64,000 bases of DNA. Origin: Flavobacteriaceae bacterium UBA7302. Lineage in GTDB: Bacteria; Bacteroidota; Bacteroidia; Flavobacteriales; Flavobacteriaceae. A model generated the notes under the pieces. It was not told the origin of the DNA. It saw only the letters and a program-made list of their open reading frames with translations, and ran no database searches. The stretch lies in assembly GCA_002471825.1 (NCBI GenBank), contig DKQS01000007.1, forward strand, positions 434,001 through 498,000, read 5' to 3'. Positions within the stretch are counted from its first letter, which is position 1, and the number at the start of each line of letters is the position of its first letter. This document shows positions 27,335-34,170 of this stretch, one piece after another. The position numbers and the translations under genes were made by a program.

Positions 27335-28168
27335 ATGAACTACTTAAAAATTAAATCACTAGTAATCCTTTTATCAATCTTTTTTCTAACCATCAGTTGT
27401 AATGATGATTCGGAAGGAACGATGCTACCCATGGAATCAAAAACTTATCAACTTTCGGAAGTTGGTAATTCAGGAGTTTCAGGAACTGCCAAATTCACAG
27501 ATCGTTCAGATGGCAGTGTTTTAGTGGAACTAATGTTAATGGGTACCCCCCAAAACGGATCGCATCCTTCCCATATCCATTTCAATACCGCAGCTGAAGG
27601 TGGAGGTGTAGCTATAGGCTTAAATCCAGTAAACGGAGCAACTGGAAGAAGCGAAACCATAGTAAACCAGCTAGAAGATGGCACGCCAATTTCATATACT
27701 GATTTGTTAAACTTTGATGGCTATATCAATATCCATCTAAGTGCCAACGATCTAGCTACAGTTGTTGCTCAAGGAGACATCGGTCAGAATGAACTTACGG
27801 GAAATTCGAAGTCGTATGACTTAGGTGAAAAAGATGTGACAGGTATCTCCGGGATGGTTTTATTCGAAGAACGTAAAAACGGAGAGGCTCAAGCAACAAT
27901 TATGTTAATGGGCACACCCAATGACGGAATGCACCCGGCACATATTCATGCGAATAGTGCATCAGAAGGTGGGCCCATTTTATACACTTTTGGTATGGTG
28001 AATGGAGCGACAGGAATGATTCGAACAAATATTTCAATGCTAGACGACAATACCCCTTTTGGTTATGCTGATATCTTGTTGGTAGATGCTTATATCAATG
28101 TGCATCTAAGTGTTAATGAATTGGCTACCATCGTAGCGCAAGGAGATATTGGTGCGAATGCTATGTAA
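27335..28168 (+). CDS. Lipoprotein with two CHRD domains
   Basis: 277 residues. The signal peptide ends in a lipobox-like FLTISC (Cys22-24 region), so it is probably outer-membrane-anchored. Two CHRD repeats follow (~37-150 and ~160-277), each with M.L.G.P..G.HP.HIH, NGATG and DAYINVHLS-type ends. CHRD is a beta domain with conserved histidines of unclear role. Its place right after an ECF sigma/anti-sigma pair suggests it is a main target of that sigma factor. Confidence 0.88.
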   Translation: MNYLKIKSLVILLSIFFLTISCNDDSEGTMLPMESKTYQLSEVGNSGVSGTAKFTDRSDGSVLVELMLMGTPQNGSHPSHIHFNTAAEGGGVAIGLNPVNGATGRSETIVNQLEDGTPISYTDLLNFDGYINIHLSANDLATVVAQGDIGQNELTGNSKSYDLGEKDVTGISGMVLFEERKNGEAQATIMLMGTPNDGMHPAHIHANSASEGGPILYTFGMVNGATGMIRTNISMLDDNTPFGYADILLVDAYINVHLSVNELATIVAQGDIGANAM

Positions 28169-28224
28169 AACCCCTAATAATAACATTTTGGTTGATTCAT
28201 TTGAGTTAATTGTGTTAGGTAAGG

Positions 28225-28249
28225 CTGCTCGGAAGAGCAGTCTTTTTTT
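28225..28249 (+). terminator. Rho-independent terminator of the CHRD gene
   Basis: CTGCTC-GGAA-GAGCAG stem-loop (28225-28240) followed by a run of seven T (28243-28249). It touches the stop codon of the convergent AraC gene. Confidence 0.85.
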
Positions 28250-29057
28250 ATGCCTTCAAATACTTGTTAATAAGCGGATAATCTTTTTTGAAGTACTCTT
28301 TTGGACTTTGCATGGTAAAGAAGTGAAAGTCTTTGGTAAAGTGGGATGAGTCGTAATAATTGTACTTGTACATCATTTCATAAAAGTCAATTTCTTCTTG
28401 TTGATACTGCGTTATCAAACTAATAAAGCGGTATTGTCGGATGTACCGGCCAATGGTAATACCTACGATCTTTTTGAATTGATAGTTTAAGGTTTTTGAA
28501 GTAATGGCAACTTTATCAGTGATGTCTTTTATATTAATCAAGCCTTTATTCTCATGAATGATACGGATGGCCTCATCAACATCTTTTGTTCGCTGATTGA
28601 TCTTTAAGTCTAACTGCTCAATAGCCGTGTAAAACCGTTCTGAAAATAAAGAAGGATCGTTTTTTGATTCCTTAAATACTGGTGACACCGTCTCAAATAG
28701 CTTGGGACAATGTTCTTCCAGGGAAGCAAATCCGTTGTAGACGTAACTCATATCCTTGCCCGTTAGTTTGAACATCGTTGTTGGATGTAAGCAAACCCCA
28801 ATTGTGAAGCTGGGTTCTAAAATTTCTACTTTAAAAGCACCATAATTTGGTCCTTGAATTTGAATTCCACGCAATTCAGTGAGTTCCTTACCACGCAACA
28901 CTCGGTGTGGTGCCTTTGAAAAAAAGCGAAACATATGACTAATTCCTCTTTGGACAATCAAGGATTCATAAGGCAGGTCTTCTTTGGTGATTTCTAGCAC
29001 GTAGGTATCTTCCACCAAAGGTGTTCTGGGAGCCATATCTAGAAATTCAAACCGCAT
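28248..29057 (-). CDS. AraC-family regulator with DUF6597-type N-terminus (copy 1)
   Basis: 269 residues, soluble. The N-terminal ~140 residues form a DUF6597-like domain (LPYESLIVQRGISHMF, IQGPNYGAFKVEI, GVCLHPTTMFKLTG); the C-terminal ~100 hold the AraC helix-turn-helix pair (IKDITDKVAITSKTLNYQFKK, then TIGRYIRQYRF, ending FTMQSPKEYFKK). It is closest to copy 2 at 29548 (shared QGPNYG.FKV). A promoter with the TTTACA-N22-TAnn architecture lies at 29225-29260, giving a leader of about 160 nt. The inducer is unknown. Confidence 0.88.
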   Translation of the reverse strand: MRFEFLDMAPRTPLVEDTYVLEITKEDLPYESLIVQRGISHMFRFFSKAPHRVLRGKELTELRGIQIQGPNYGAFKVEILEPSFTIGVCLHPTTMFKLTGKDMSYVYNGFASLEEHCPKLFETVSPVFKESKNDPSLFSERFYTAIEQLDLKINQRTKDVDEAIRIIHENKGLINIKDITDKVAITSKTLNYQFKKIVGITIGRYIRQYRFISLITQYQQEEIDFYEMMYKYNYYDSSHFTKDFHFFTMQSPKEYFKKDYPLINKYLKA

Positions 29058-29224
29058 AATGAAAGATATTAAAAAAATGATGAAGACCTGGCATTAGTCT
29101 TTCGCTATTCATTTTAAAATATTGGGAGGATTTAGTAGGCAAACTTAAATTGGAGGACAAATATTTTACCGATTCTTACCTAAATTCGAGGCAAGTCTGT
29201 TTCCATTCTTGCATCACTCGAAAA

Positions 29225-29260
29225 CGAAGCTACAGATTTAAAAGCTATTTAAGTTGTAAA
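29225..29260 (-). promoter_or_regulatory. Predicted promoter of AraC copy 1
   Basis: Minus strand: TTTACA (29255-29260), 22 bp, then TAGCTTCG (29225-29232), a -7 box with one change from TAnnTTTG. The corresponding region before copy 2 has the same elements and spacing and the flanking sequence is conserved (TTGTAAA.AATCGT.AAAT on the plus strand). Confidence 0.5.
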
Positions 29261-29321
29261 TAATCGTTAAATCAGAACGTTCATGCAGCTATTAATAAGA
29301 TGAAGAGTCTTTTGTCCAACT

Positions 29322-29350
29322 AAAAAGGGTCTTGCAAAAAGCAAAACCCT
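29322..29350 (-). terminator. Rho-independent terminator of unit A
   Basis: Ten-base-pair stem with one G.U pair and a TTTTT loop, followed by five T on the minus strand. It could also end the AraC copy 2 message (stop at 29548). Confidence 0.8.
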
Positions 29351-29392
29351 GTAGATTATTCGAAATATAAAGATCCCATCTCGAATTTAAGC
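29322..29392 (-). ncRNA. Small transcription unit A (about 71 nt) with 7-codon micro-ORF and terminator
   Basis: On the minus strand it starts GCTTAAATTCGAG, continues with ATGGGATCTTTATATTTC-GAA-TAA (29379 to 29356, encoding MGSLYFE), and ends in a hairpin AGGGTTTTGC-TTTTT-GCAAGACCCT (29350-29326) plus T-run. A near-identical copy is at 30714-30787; the only substitutions up to the hairpin are TAA/TGA, which keeps a stop, and one C/T after it. A promoter-like pair is placed correctly upstream. It may be an sRNA, a leader-peptide attenuator for the AraC gene downstream, or a signalling micropeptide mRNA. No known RNA family is recognised. Confidence 0.6.
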
Positions 29393-29396
29393 ACTC

Positions 29397-29432
29397 TAAA
29401 AGTACTGCACAAAAGTGATTTTTCTCTGTAAA
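29397..29432 (-). promoter_or_regulatory. Predicted promoter of small unit A
   Basis: Minus strand: TTTGTCCTTTTTTTACA, whose TTTACA (29427-29432) is 22 bp from TACTTTTA (29397-29404), a -7 box with A for the final G. The start would fall at or next to GCTTAAATTC. The same block TTTGTC(C/G)TTTTTTTACA and the same spacing occur before unit B. Confidence 0.5.
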
Positions 29433-29547
29433 AAAAGGACAAAAAATCAGAATCCATATATTTTTTAAGGACAACTTCCCCTTGGAACAATGAAATGATG
29501 CAGATTTTTCCAGAAGAGAAATGGCCATTTGAGAATTAACGGATGAT

Positions 29548-30366
29548 TTATAGTATTTCTTTGGGCACGAATCTGCTAATAAACTCGAAGTCTCTGTTAA
29601 AATATTTGGAGGGATTCTGTAGGGTAAAGAATTTGAAATCTTTTACAAAATGAGATTGATCGTAGTAATTGAATTTGCCCATCAATTCGTTAAAGTCAAT
29701 ATCTTGCTCCTTACTATCAAAAATCAATCTAGAAAATCGATAGCGTCGAATATATTTGCCAACCGTCATCCCAGCCATTTTTTTAAAGTTGTAATTCAGA
29801 CTCCTTCTAGAAAGATTTAATGATTTACAAATGGTATCAATGGAAATTATACCATTCGAGGAATGAATGATTTCGAGGGCTTTTTCTACGTCATTTGTTC
29901 GATTCTTGAAAGAAGATTTCAATTCAGAAATACGAGCATAGATTTGTTGGGAAAATGCCTGCTTATCTGATTGATGTTTTAAATATATGGGTTCAATAAA
30001 TTTTGCGATTGTTGAATTATATTGATCTAATGGAACAAAAGAATTCAATAATTGGTGTGTTGATTTTCCTGTCAGCTTGTACAAAGTTGTGGGTGCTAAG
30101 GCAACTCCCATGATTGTTGTCGGCTGTTCAATAAACACTTTGAATCCACCATAATTTGGTCCTTGTACCACTAGGTTATTGATGTTTGTGATGGTATTGT
30201 CTCGAATTATATGAATGTCTTTTTCGGAATAAACATAATAGAAGTGTGAAATTCCTCGAGGTACCATAACCCATTCGAAGGGAAGGTCTTCTTTATCGAA
30301 TTGGAATTTGTAAGAGAACTCAATTAAAGAACCTTGGGGATATGTTTCAATGATTTCAAATTTCAC
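29548..30366 (-). CDS. AraC-family regulator with DUF6597-type N-terminus (copy 2)
   Basis: 272 residues, same build as copy 1: N-terminal domain with LPFEWVMVPRGISHFYYV, VQGPNYGGFKVFI and GVALAPTTLYKLTG; C-terminal AraC domain with IDTICKSLNLSRRSLNYNFKK, TVGKYIRRYRFSRLI and FFTLQNPSKYFNRDF. No signal or membrane segment. Its upstream region carries the promoter at 30618-30653 and a leader of about 245 nt. Confidence 0.88.
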   Translation of the reverse strand: MKFEIIETYPQGSLIEFSYKFQFDKEDLPFEWVMVPRGISHFYYVYSEKDIHIIRDNTITNINNLVVQGPNYGGFKVFIEQPTTIMGVALAPTTLYKLTGKSTHQLLNSFVPLDQYNSTIAKFIEPIYLKHQSDKQAFSQQIYARISELKSSFKNRTNDVEKALEIIHSSNGIISIDTICKSLNLSRRSLNYNFKKMAGMTVGKYIRRYRFSRLIFDSKEQDIDFNELMGKFNYYDQSHFVKDFKFFTLQNPSKYFNRDFEFISRFVPKEIL

Positions 30367-30579
30367 GGGAGTTACATAAAAATAAGGGTGACTCTCCTAA
30401 GATAAGAAGCATTCATGAAACGAGCAAATGGAGTTCTTGATGGGCTTCTTTCAAGTCTGTTGGTAAAAAGTAAAATGGGAATCAATTATTGATTGAAAAG
30501 GGGTAGACTATTTCTTTAAATAAGAGACCTCTTAAAAACGAGAAAGGATTGACTGAATGTCAACCCTTCCCATAGCTTA

Positions 30580-30607
30580 TATTCAAGACTCTCTCCTTTC
30601 TTGAATA
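30580..30607. repeat. Perfect 9-bp inverted repeat in the AraC copy 2 leader
   Basis: TATTCAAGA (30580-30588) and TCTTGAATA (30599-30607) enclose CTCTCTCCTT. It sits just downstream of the predicted start site, so it is a candidate operator or leader hairpin. Confidence 0.5.
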
Positions 30608-30617
30608 ATCTACATAA

Positions 30618-30653
30618 CGAATCTACTGATTTAAGGCGCATTAGGCTTGTAAA
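30618..30653 (-). promoter_or_regulatory. Predicted promoter of AraC copy 2
   Basis: Minus strand: TTTACA (30648-30653), 22 bp, then TAGATTCG (30618-30625). Same layout as the promoter of copy 1. Confidence 0.5.
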
Positions 30654-30713
30654 AAATCGTAAAATGCTATTGAGTATGCTTATTTAACTATTATTAACAC
30701 TTATTTAAGAGGC

Positions 30714-30745
30714 AAAAAAAAGGGTCTTGCAAAAAGCAAAACCCT
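30714..30745 (-). terminator. Rho-independent terminator of unit B
   Basis: Same ten-base-pair stem as unit A, TTTTT loop, then eight T on the minus strand. It may also terminate the AraC copy 3 message, which stops 70 bp upstream. Confidence 0.85.
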
Positions 30746-30787
30746 ATAGATCATTCGAAATATAAAGATCCCATCTCGAATTTAAGC
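30714..30787 (-). ncRNA. Small transcription unit B (about 74 nt) with micro-ORF and terminator
   Basis: Second copy of unit A. The micro-ORF runs 30774 to 30751 and also encodes MGSLYFE, here with a TGA stop. The hairpin is 30721-30745 followed by a longer run of eight T (30714-30721). The -7 box TAAGTTTG (30793-30800) matches the consensus exactly and places the start at about 30787. Confidence 0.62.
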
Positions 30788-30792
30788 TGCTA

Positions 30793-30828
30793 CAAACTTA
30801 AGGTTCAGGGGCTAAATATCATTGTAAA
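30793..30828 (-). promoter_or_regulatory. Predicted promoter of small unit B
   Basis: Minus strand: TTTGTCGTTTTTTTACA, whose TTTACA (30823-30828) is 22 bp from TAAGTTTG (30793-30800), an exact TAnnTTTG box. Confidence 0.58.
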
Positions 30829-30856
30829 AAAACGACAAATTTTATTTAGAATAAAT

Positions 30857-31714
30857 TTAAATATATTGTTTGATTAGCTGATGGTCTGCTTTGAAGAACT
30901 CAGAAAGGCTTTTCCCTGTGAAAAAATTTAGATCTTTTGCGAAATGTGATTTATCATAATAATTGTAGACATCAATCAATTGTTTGATTTCCATGGCTCC
31001 ATTTTGATAGCTTCGGATGAGATTTACAAATCGACATTGACGAATGTACTGTCCAGGAGTAAGTCCAACAATTTTTTTAAAATTACTTTCCAAAGCCTTT
31101 TGACTGTAAGGAATTTCTTCCAACAACTCACTAACCTTTAACTTGCCCTGTTTGCTTTCTATTATTTCGATGGCCTTATCAATTCGTTTGGTATTGATAT
31201 CAATAAAAAGTTCTTGACCATGAATGAATGGAATGATTCGATCATTGAATTCTTTTAAACTTTGGTTTTGACAATCGCTTACCTCATAACACTGATAAAT
31301 GGGAATGATCTGGTCATAAAACTTCTGGTCTAACTCTTTCAGTGGAATAGCATTGTTTTTCAAGGCTAGCATATTACGTCCAAATAGCTTGTACCATGCT
31401 GTAGGTTGAAAGGTAATTCCAAAATTGCAACACGGAAGGTCAGCAAAAAGAGCATAATGACCAAAGAATTGACCAAACACTGTTGCTTCTAAATAATTGA
31501 AAATTTTGTCGTAATGACTGAGGCGAACTGCTGTTTTTGAACAGGTGTAATTCAGTACCATCTTGCCTACCAGTATAACAATATCATTATAAGGTAAATC
31601 TCCCTCCTCGATGGAGAAGTGGTAAGTGTCATGTATCAAGGTGTTGTCACCTTCATTTATTATGTGGAGGAATTTCATAATTGCTAATTGGCAAAATGAA
31701 TCAATCACAATCAC
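30857..31714 (-). CDS. AraC-family regulator with DUF6597-type N-terminus (copy 3, divergent)
   Basis: 285 residues, including a longer N-terminus (MIVIDSFCQLAIMKFLHII...); the Met at residue 13 is an alternative start. The N-terminal domain is recognisably the same family (LPYNDIVILVGKMVLNY, GITFQPTAWYKLFG) but the QGPNYG motif is replaced by FGQFFGHYA. The AraC domain is intact (VSELLEEIPYSQKALESNFKK, TPGQYIRQCRF, FFTGKSLSEFFKAD). Copies 1 and 2 look like a more recent duplication. No TTTACA-N22-TAnn promoter was found upstream. Confidence 0.85.
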   Translation of the reverse strand: MIVIDSFCQLAIMKFLHIINEGDNTLIHDTYHFSIEEGDLPYNDIVILVGKMVLNYTCSKTAVRLSHYDKIFNYLEATVFGQFFGHYALFADLPCCNFGITFQPTAWYKLFGRNMLALKNNAIPLKELDQKFYDQIIPIYQCYEVSDCQNQSLKEFNDRIIPFIHGQELFIDINTKRIDKAIEIIESKQGKLKVSELLEEIPYSQKALESNFKKIVGLTPGQYIRQCRFVNLIRSYQNGAMEIKQLIDVYNYYDKSHFAKDLNFFTGKSLSEFFKADHQLIKQYI

Positions 31715-31816
31715 ACTGCCAGTTAAATAGGCATTGACGAATCTTAAATCCTGGAAATATTAGGTTTAATGGGTATGGGTTTTAACCTTGACAGTATCTT
31801 AAATTCTTCTTGCATG

Positions 31817-31930
31817 ATGGGATCTTTTCAGTTGAAAGATACGAAATTTTTAGTTCTCCATGTAAAATATAGCTTATTAGAACTGCTGAAAGGAGCGATA
31901 ATCGCTTCTTATGATTATGAGAATAATTAG
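31817..31930 (+). CDS. Possible 37-residue small protein (weak)
   Basis: ATG at 31817 (or 31814) to TAG at 31930. It begins MGSF, and its first codons share the 12-mer GATGGGATCTTT with the MGSLYFE micro-ORFs; a CTTAAATTC lies 10 bp upstream, as in those units. The middle (FLVLHVKYSLLELLKGAII) is hydrophobic. A degenerate box TAACCTTG lies upstream. It may be a diverged relative of the micro-ORFs or chance. Confidence 0.2.
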   Translation: MGSFQLKDTKFLVLHVKYSLLELLKGAIIASYDYENN

Positions 31931-32048
31931 CATAACCTTAGGATTACCCTACCCTAACAATCAATAAGGAAGAAGTCATTTCTGTTATTAAATGATAAAG
32001 AAAACTTAAAATGTTTATTCTTTTTTTAAAATATTAAAACAAATTTTA

Positions 32049-32056
32049 TATATTTG
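32049..32056 (+). promoter_or_regulatory. -7 box of the pseudo-hydrolase/kinase operon
   Basis: TATATTTG matches TAnnTTTG exactly within an A/T-rich block. Transcription from about 32062 would give a 300-nt leader beginning with the CTCTCCT repeats. Confidence 0.45.
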
Positions 32057-32086
32057 ATATTCAATCGACGTTAAAAGATTGGTTTC

Positions 32087-32128
32087 TCTCTCCTAAAATT
32101 TTATTCTCTCCTAAAATTTTTCTCTCCT
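32087..32128 (+). repeat. Tandem TCTCTCCTAAAATTTT repeats in the operon leader
   Basis: TCTCTCCTAAAATTTT occurs at 32087-32102 and 32105-32120, followed by a truncated TCTCTCCT at 32121-32128. The spacing of 18 and 16 bp is irregular. They lie just after the predicted start site and could bind a regulator. Confidence 0.6.
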
Positions 32129-32363
32129 TAATCAATGTTATGAAAAAATAGAATGCTGTGTGCATTTGTGCCGTGAATTTGTTTTAATAACTACCAGAAA
32201 AAAAGAAAAAGAAAAAGAACTATATCCTTTGGTGTTGCTAGCCAAATTGTATTCAGTTCAAAACATTGTACGACAAGCTTAATCAACAATTGGGTTGACT
32301 ATAAAGCTCTCTCCGTTGTTCTCCAATAACTATTTTGTTTTTTTAGAAATACCACCCCCAAAA

Positions 32364-33275
32364 ATGCAAATAAAAGAGTTTATTGACTTAGGAAGACACA
32401 TCTCTATTAATGGCCATAAGGTTTTTGTCATTGATACGGATGAACGAAATAATAAAACCAAGGAAACCTTTGTAATCATCAATGGATTTCCCACCTTAAC
32501 TTACGACTTCCGAACTATTATAAAAGAACTCTCGGCACATTACCGAGTTGTTATCCACGACCATTTCGGATTTGGACTATCCGAACTTCCAGATACCTAT
32601 TGTTTTTCACTTCTAGAACAGGCTGATGTTTGTATTAAGGTGTGGAACCATCTTCGATTGAAAGAATTTACCATTTTGGGAGATAATTACGGCACCCATG
32701 TAGCCAAAGAAATTCTCTATCGCTACAATGCCAAATTGCTTCCTTTCCGAATCAACAAGTTGATTTTAACCAAAAACAGCCGAAAAATCAATCATTTGAA
32801 TTTGTTGAACATCAACAAACTGCTAGAAAATCCGAATTTGTCAAAATACAGAGAACAGTTGGTAGAGCACCATAACAAAGGGCTCTTTGACAATTTTGAG
32901 ATGAACCAGCAGCGACACGATTTTCAATCTCAGAAAGTACAGCGTATTTGGGAAAAGTTCAATGAATTACAAGGCCAAAAAGAGATTTTGGTGCTGTCTA
33001 ATTTCCTTGAAGAATCGTATCTCTATTGGCATCGTTGGAATAGAGCCTTAAAAGATTCTCAAATTCCAGTGAAAATCTTTTGGAGACGTGACGATGTTGG
33101 TTTAAAAGAAATCGCTATTGCCCTCGCTTCTCACCAACCAAAAAATGTACAATTCATTGAAAATGAAAAGTGTTTTGTGATTGAAGAAAATCCGACTGAT
33201 TGGTTGAAAATGGTAATGAAAACTGTGAACAAGAATTTTTACAACGCTTTAAAATATAAATATCAGGTAATATAA
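32364..33275 (+). CDS. MEST-like alpha/beta-hydrolase fold protein lacking the catalytic triad
   Basis: 303 residues. The fold is clear: INGFPTLTYDF (oxyanion strand, usually HGFPT), VVIHDHFGFGLSELP, SLLEQADV and AKEILYRY match the MEST/haloalkane-dehalogenase-like group. The nucleophile elbow reads GDNYG (106-110), with Asn108 where Asp or Ser is expected, and the C-terminal His is replaced (EKCFVIEE near 270). It is therefore predicted to bind but not hydrolyse. The ATG at 32364 is preferred over an in-frame TTG at 32295. First gene of a four-gene operon with a similar protein, a PAS kinase and a response regulator. Confidence 0.82.
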   Translation: MQIKEFIDLGRHISINGHKVFVIDTDERNNKTKETFVIINGFPTLTYDFRTIIKELSAHYRVVIHDHFGFGLSELPDTYCFSLLEQADVCIKVWNHLRLKEFTILGDNYGTHVAKEILYRYNAKLLPFRINKLILTKNSRKINHLNLLNINKLLENPNLSKYREQLVEHHNKGLFDNFEMNQQRHDFQSQKVQRIWEKFNELQGQKEILVLSNFLEESYLYWHRWNRALKDSQIPVKIFWRRDDVGLKEIAIALASHQPKNVQFIENEKCFVIEENPTDWLKMVMKTVNKNFYNALKYKYQVI

Positions 33276-33282
33276 ATTGGCT

Positions 33283-34170
33283 ATGAAACAAACATTGGAA
33301 AACTGGAAAATGGAGCATAATTACCTCAAGGTTTATGAGGAGGTGATTTCCTTTATTGATACAGAGGAAGGGGATAAAAACTTGTTGTTCCTTCATGACT
33401 TTGGAACAAATTCGTACTCTTATCATCATCAGATCAATGAGTTAAAAGAAGAGTATCGAGTAATCGCTCCAGATTTTATTGGCTTTGGACTTAGTGATAA
33501 ACCACGAAGTTATTACTACTCCATTTTTGATCAAGCTCAGGTGATTATTCATTTGTTGCGAAATTTAGAAGTGACAGATTTTGCTGTGGTTTGCCAAGGA
33601 TATGGGGCGGCAATATTCGCAGAAATTCTTTCTCAAATTGAAGCAGGACGACTCAGCTTCAGAGTTCGAAACATCATCCTCTTAAATGGAAGCATGACCT
33701 TAGAACTAGTTTCTGGAAAAAGCCCGAAAGACTTGATTAGCAATAAGGTGAATTCTGGATTTTCGAAAATCAGTTATTCCTATGCGCTTTTCAAAAAGTA
33801 CTTCGGAATGTCATTGGCTGATTCCAAATCGCTTTCAGATACAGACTATAGTCTTTTTTGGAACTTGCTGTCTGAAAGAAAAGGGCAAAAGTTCATTCAA
33901 TTCATCGATTACTGCATTGTAGAACGTAAGCAATTTGCAAAAAGATGGCTGAAGGCCTTTATCAACGCTACTTGTTCCATTGACTTGGTATGGGGAGAAA
34001 ATGATCCACTCAGTCCCTTATATTATGCCGAAAAATTACACCAATTAATAGAAGGTTCGAACCTTCATACTGTTGAAAGCTGTGGACATTTTCCAAGCTT
34101 AGAAACACCAAACACACTTACTCAAAAAATTAAAACCCTCAACTATGAAAACAATTCCCTTGAACACTAG
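33283..34170 (+). CDS. Second MEST-like alpha/beta-hydrolase, nucleophile replaced
   Basis: 295 residues, paralogous in outline to the preceding gene. LFLHDFGTNSYSY, VIAPDFIGFGLSDKPRSYYYSIFDQAQ (in two parts of the family core) and LLNGSM are MEST-like. The elbow reads CQGYG (104-108), with Gly106 at the nucleophile place, while the acid (WGENDPLSP, D241) and histidine (CGHFPSLE, H269) are kept. A retained Asp/His with no nucleophile suggests a receptor-like role. Starts 7 bp after the first hydrolase and overlaps the kinase gene by 26 bp. Confidence 0.82.
   Translation: MKQTLENWKMEHNYLKVYEEVISFIDTEEGDKNLLFLHDFGTNSYSYHHQINELKEEYRVIAPDFIGFGLSDKPRSYYYSIFDQAQVIIHLLRNLEVTDFAVVCQGYGAAIFAEILSQIEAGRLSFRVRNIILLNGSMTLELVSGKSPKDLISNKVNSGFSKISYSYALFKKYFGMSLADSKSLSDTDYSLFWNLLSERKGQKFIQFIDYCIVERKQFAKRWLKAFINATCSIDLVWGENDPLSPLYYAEKLHQLIEGSNLHTVESCGHFPSLETPNTLTQKIKTLNYENNSLEH

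Larger units (their letters stand above)
29058..29547 (-). other. 490-bp gap holding AraC copy 1 promoter and small unit A
   Basis: From the minus-strand viewpoint it contains, in order, the tail of the AraC copy 2 message, the promoter of small unit A (29397-29432), unit A itself (29322-29392), the AraC copy 1 promoter (29225-29260) and a long leader. Parts align with the 30367-30856 gap, showing both arose by one duplication. Confidence 0.6.
30367..30856 (-). other. 490-bp gap holding AraC copy 2 promoter and small unit B
   Basis: Organised like the 29058-29547 gap. It holds the AraC copy 2 promoter (30618-30653), an inverted repeat (30580-30607), small unit B (30714-30787) and its promoter. 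CTCTCCT motifs occur at about 30392 and 30592, similar to the tandem copies at 32087. Confidence 0.6.
31715..32363. other. 649-bp gap between AraC copy 3 and the pseudo-hydrolase operon
   Basis: Divergent promoter region. It contains a plus-strand segment resembling the small units (31798-31827), a possible 37-codon ORF, an A/T-rich block at 32010-32060 with a TATATTTG box, three CTCTCCT repeats and a leader of about 300 nt rich in A with GAAAAA repeats at about 32200. Confidence 0.5.

Noticed and set aside
31861..31930. Small hairpin AGCGA-TAA-TCGCT as terminator of a plus-strand sRNA
   Set aside because: The stem is short and no T-run follows.
32087..32128. CRISPR-like tandem repeats
   Set aside because: Units are 16-18 bp with almost no spacer and no cas genes nearby, so they are promoter-leader repeats.
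32295..32363. TTG start adding 23 residues to the first pseudo-hydrolase
   Set aside because: The extension has no family similarity and an ATG at 32364 begins the conserved domain.
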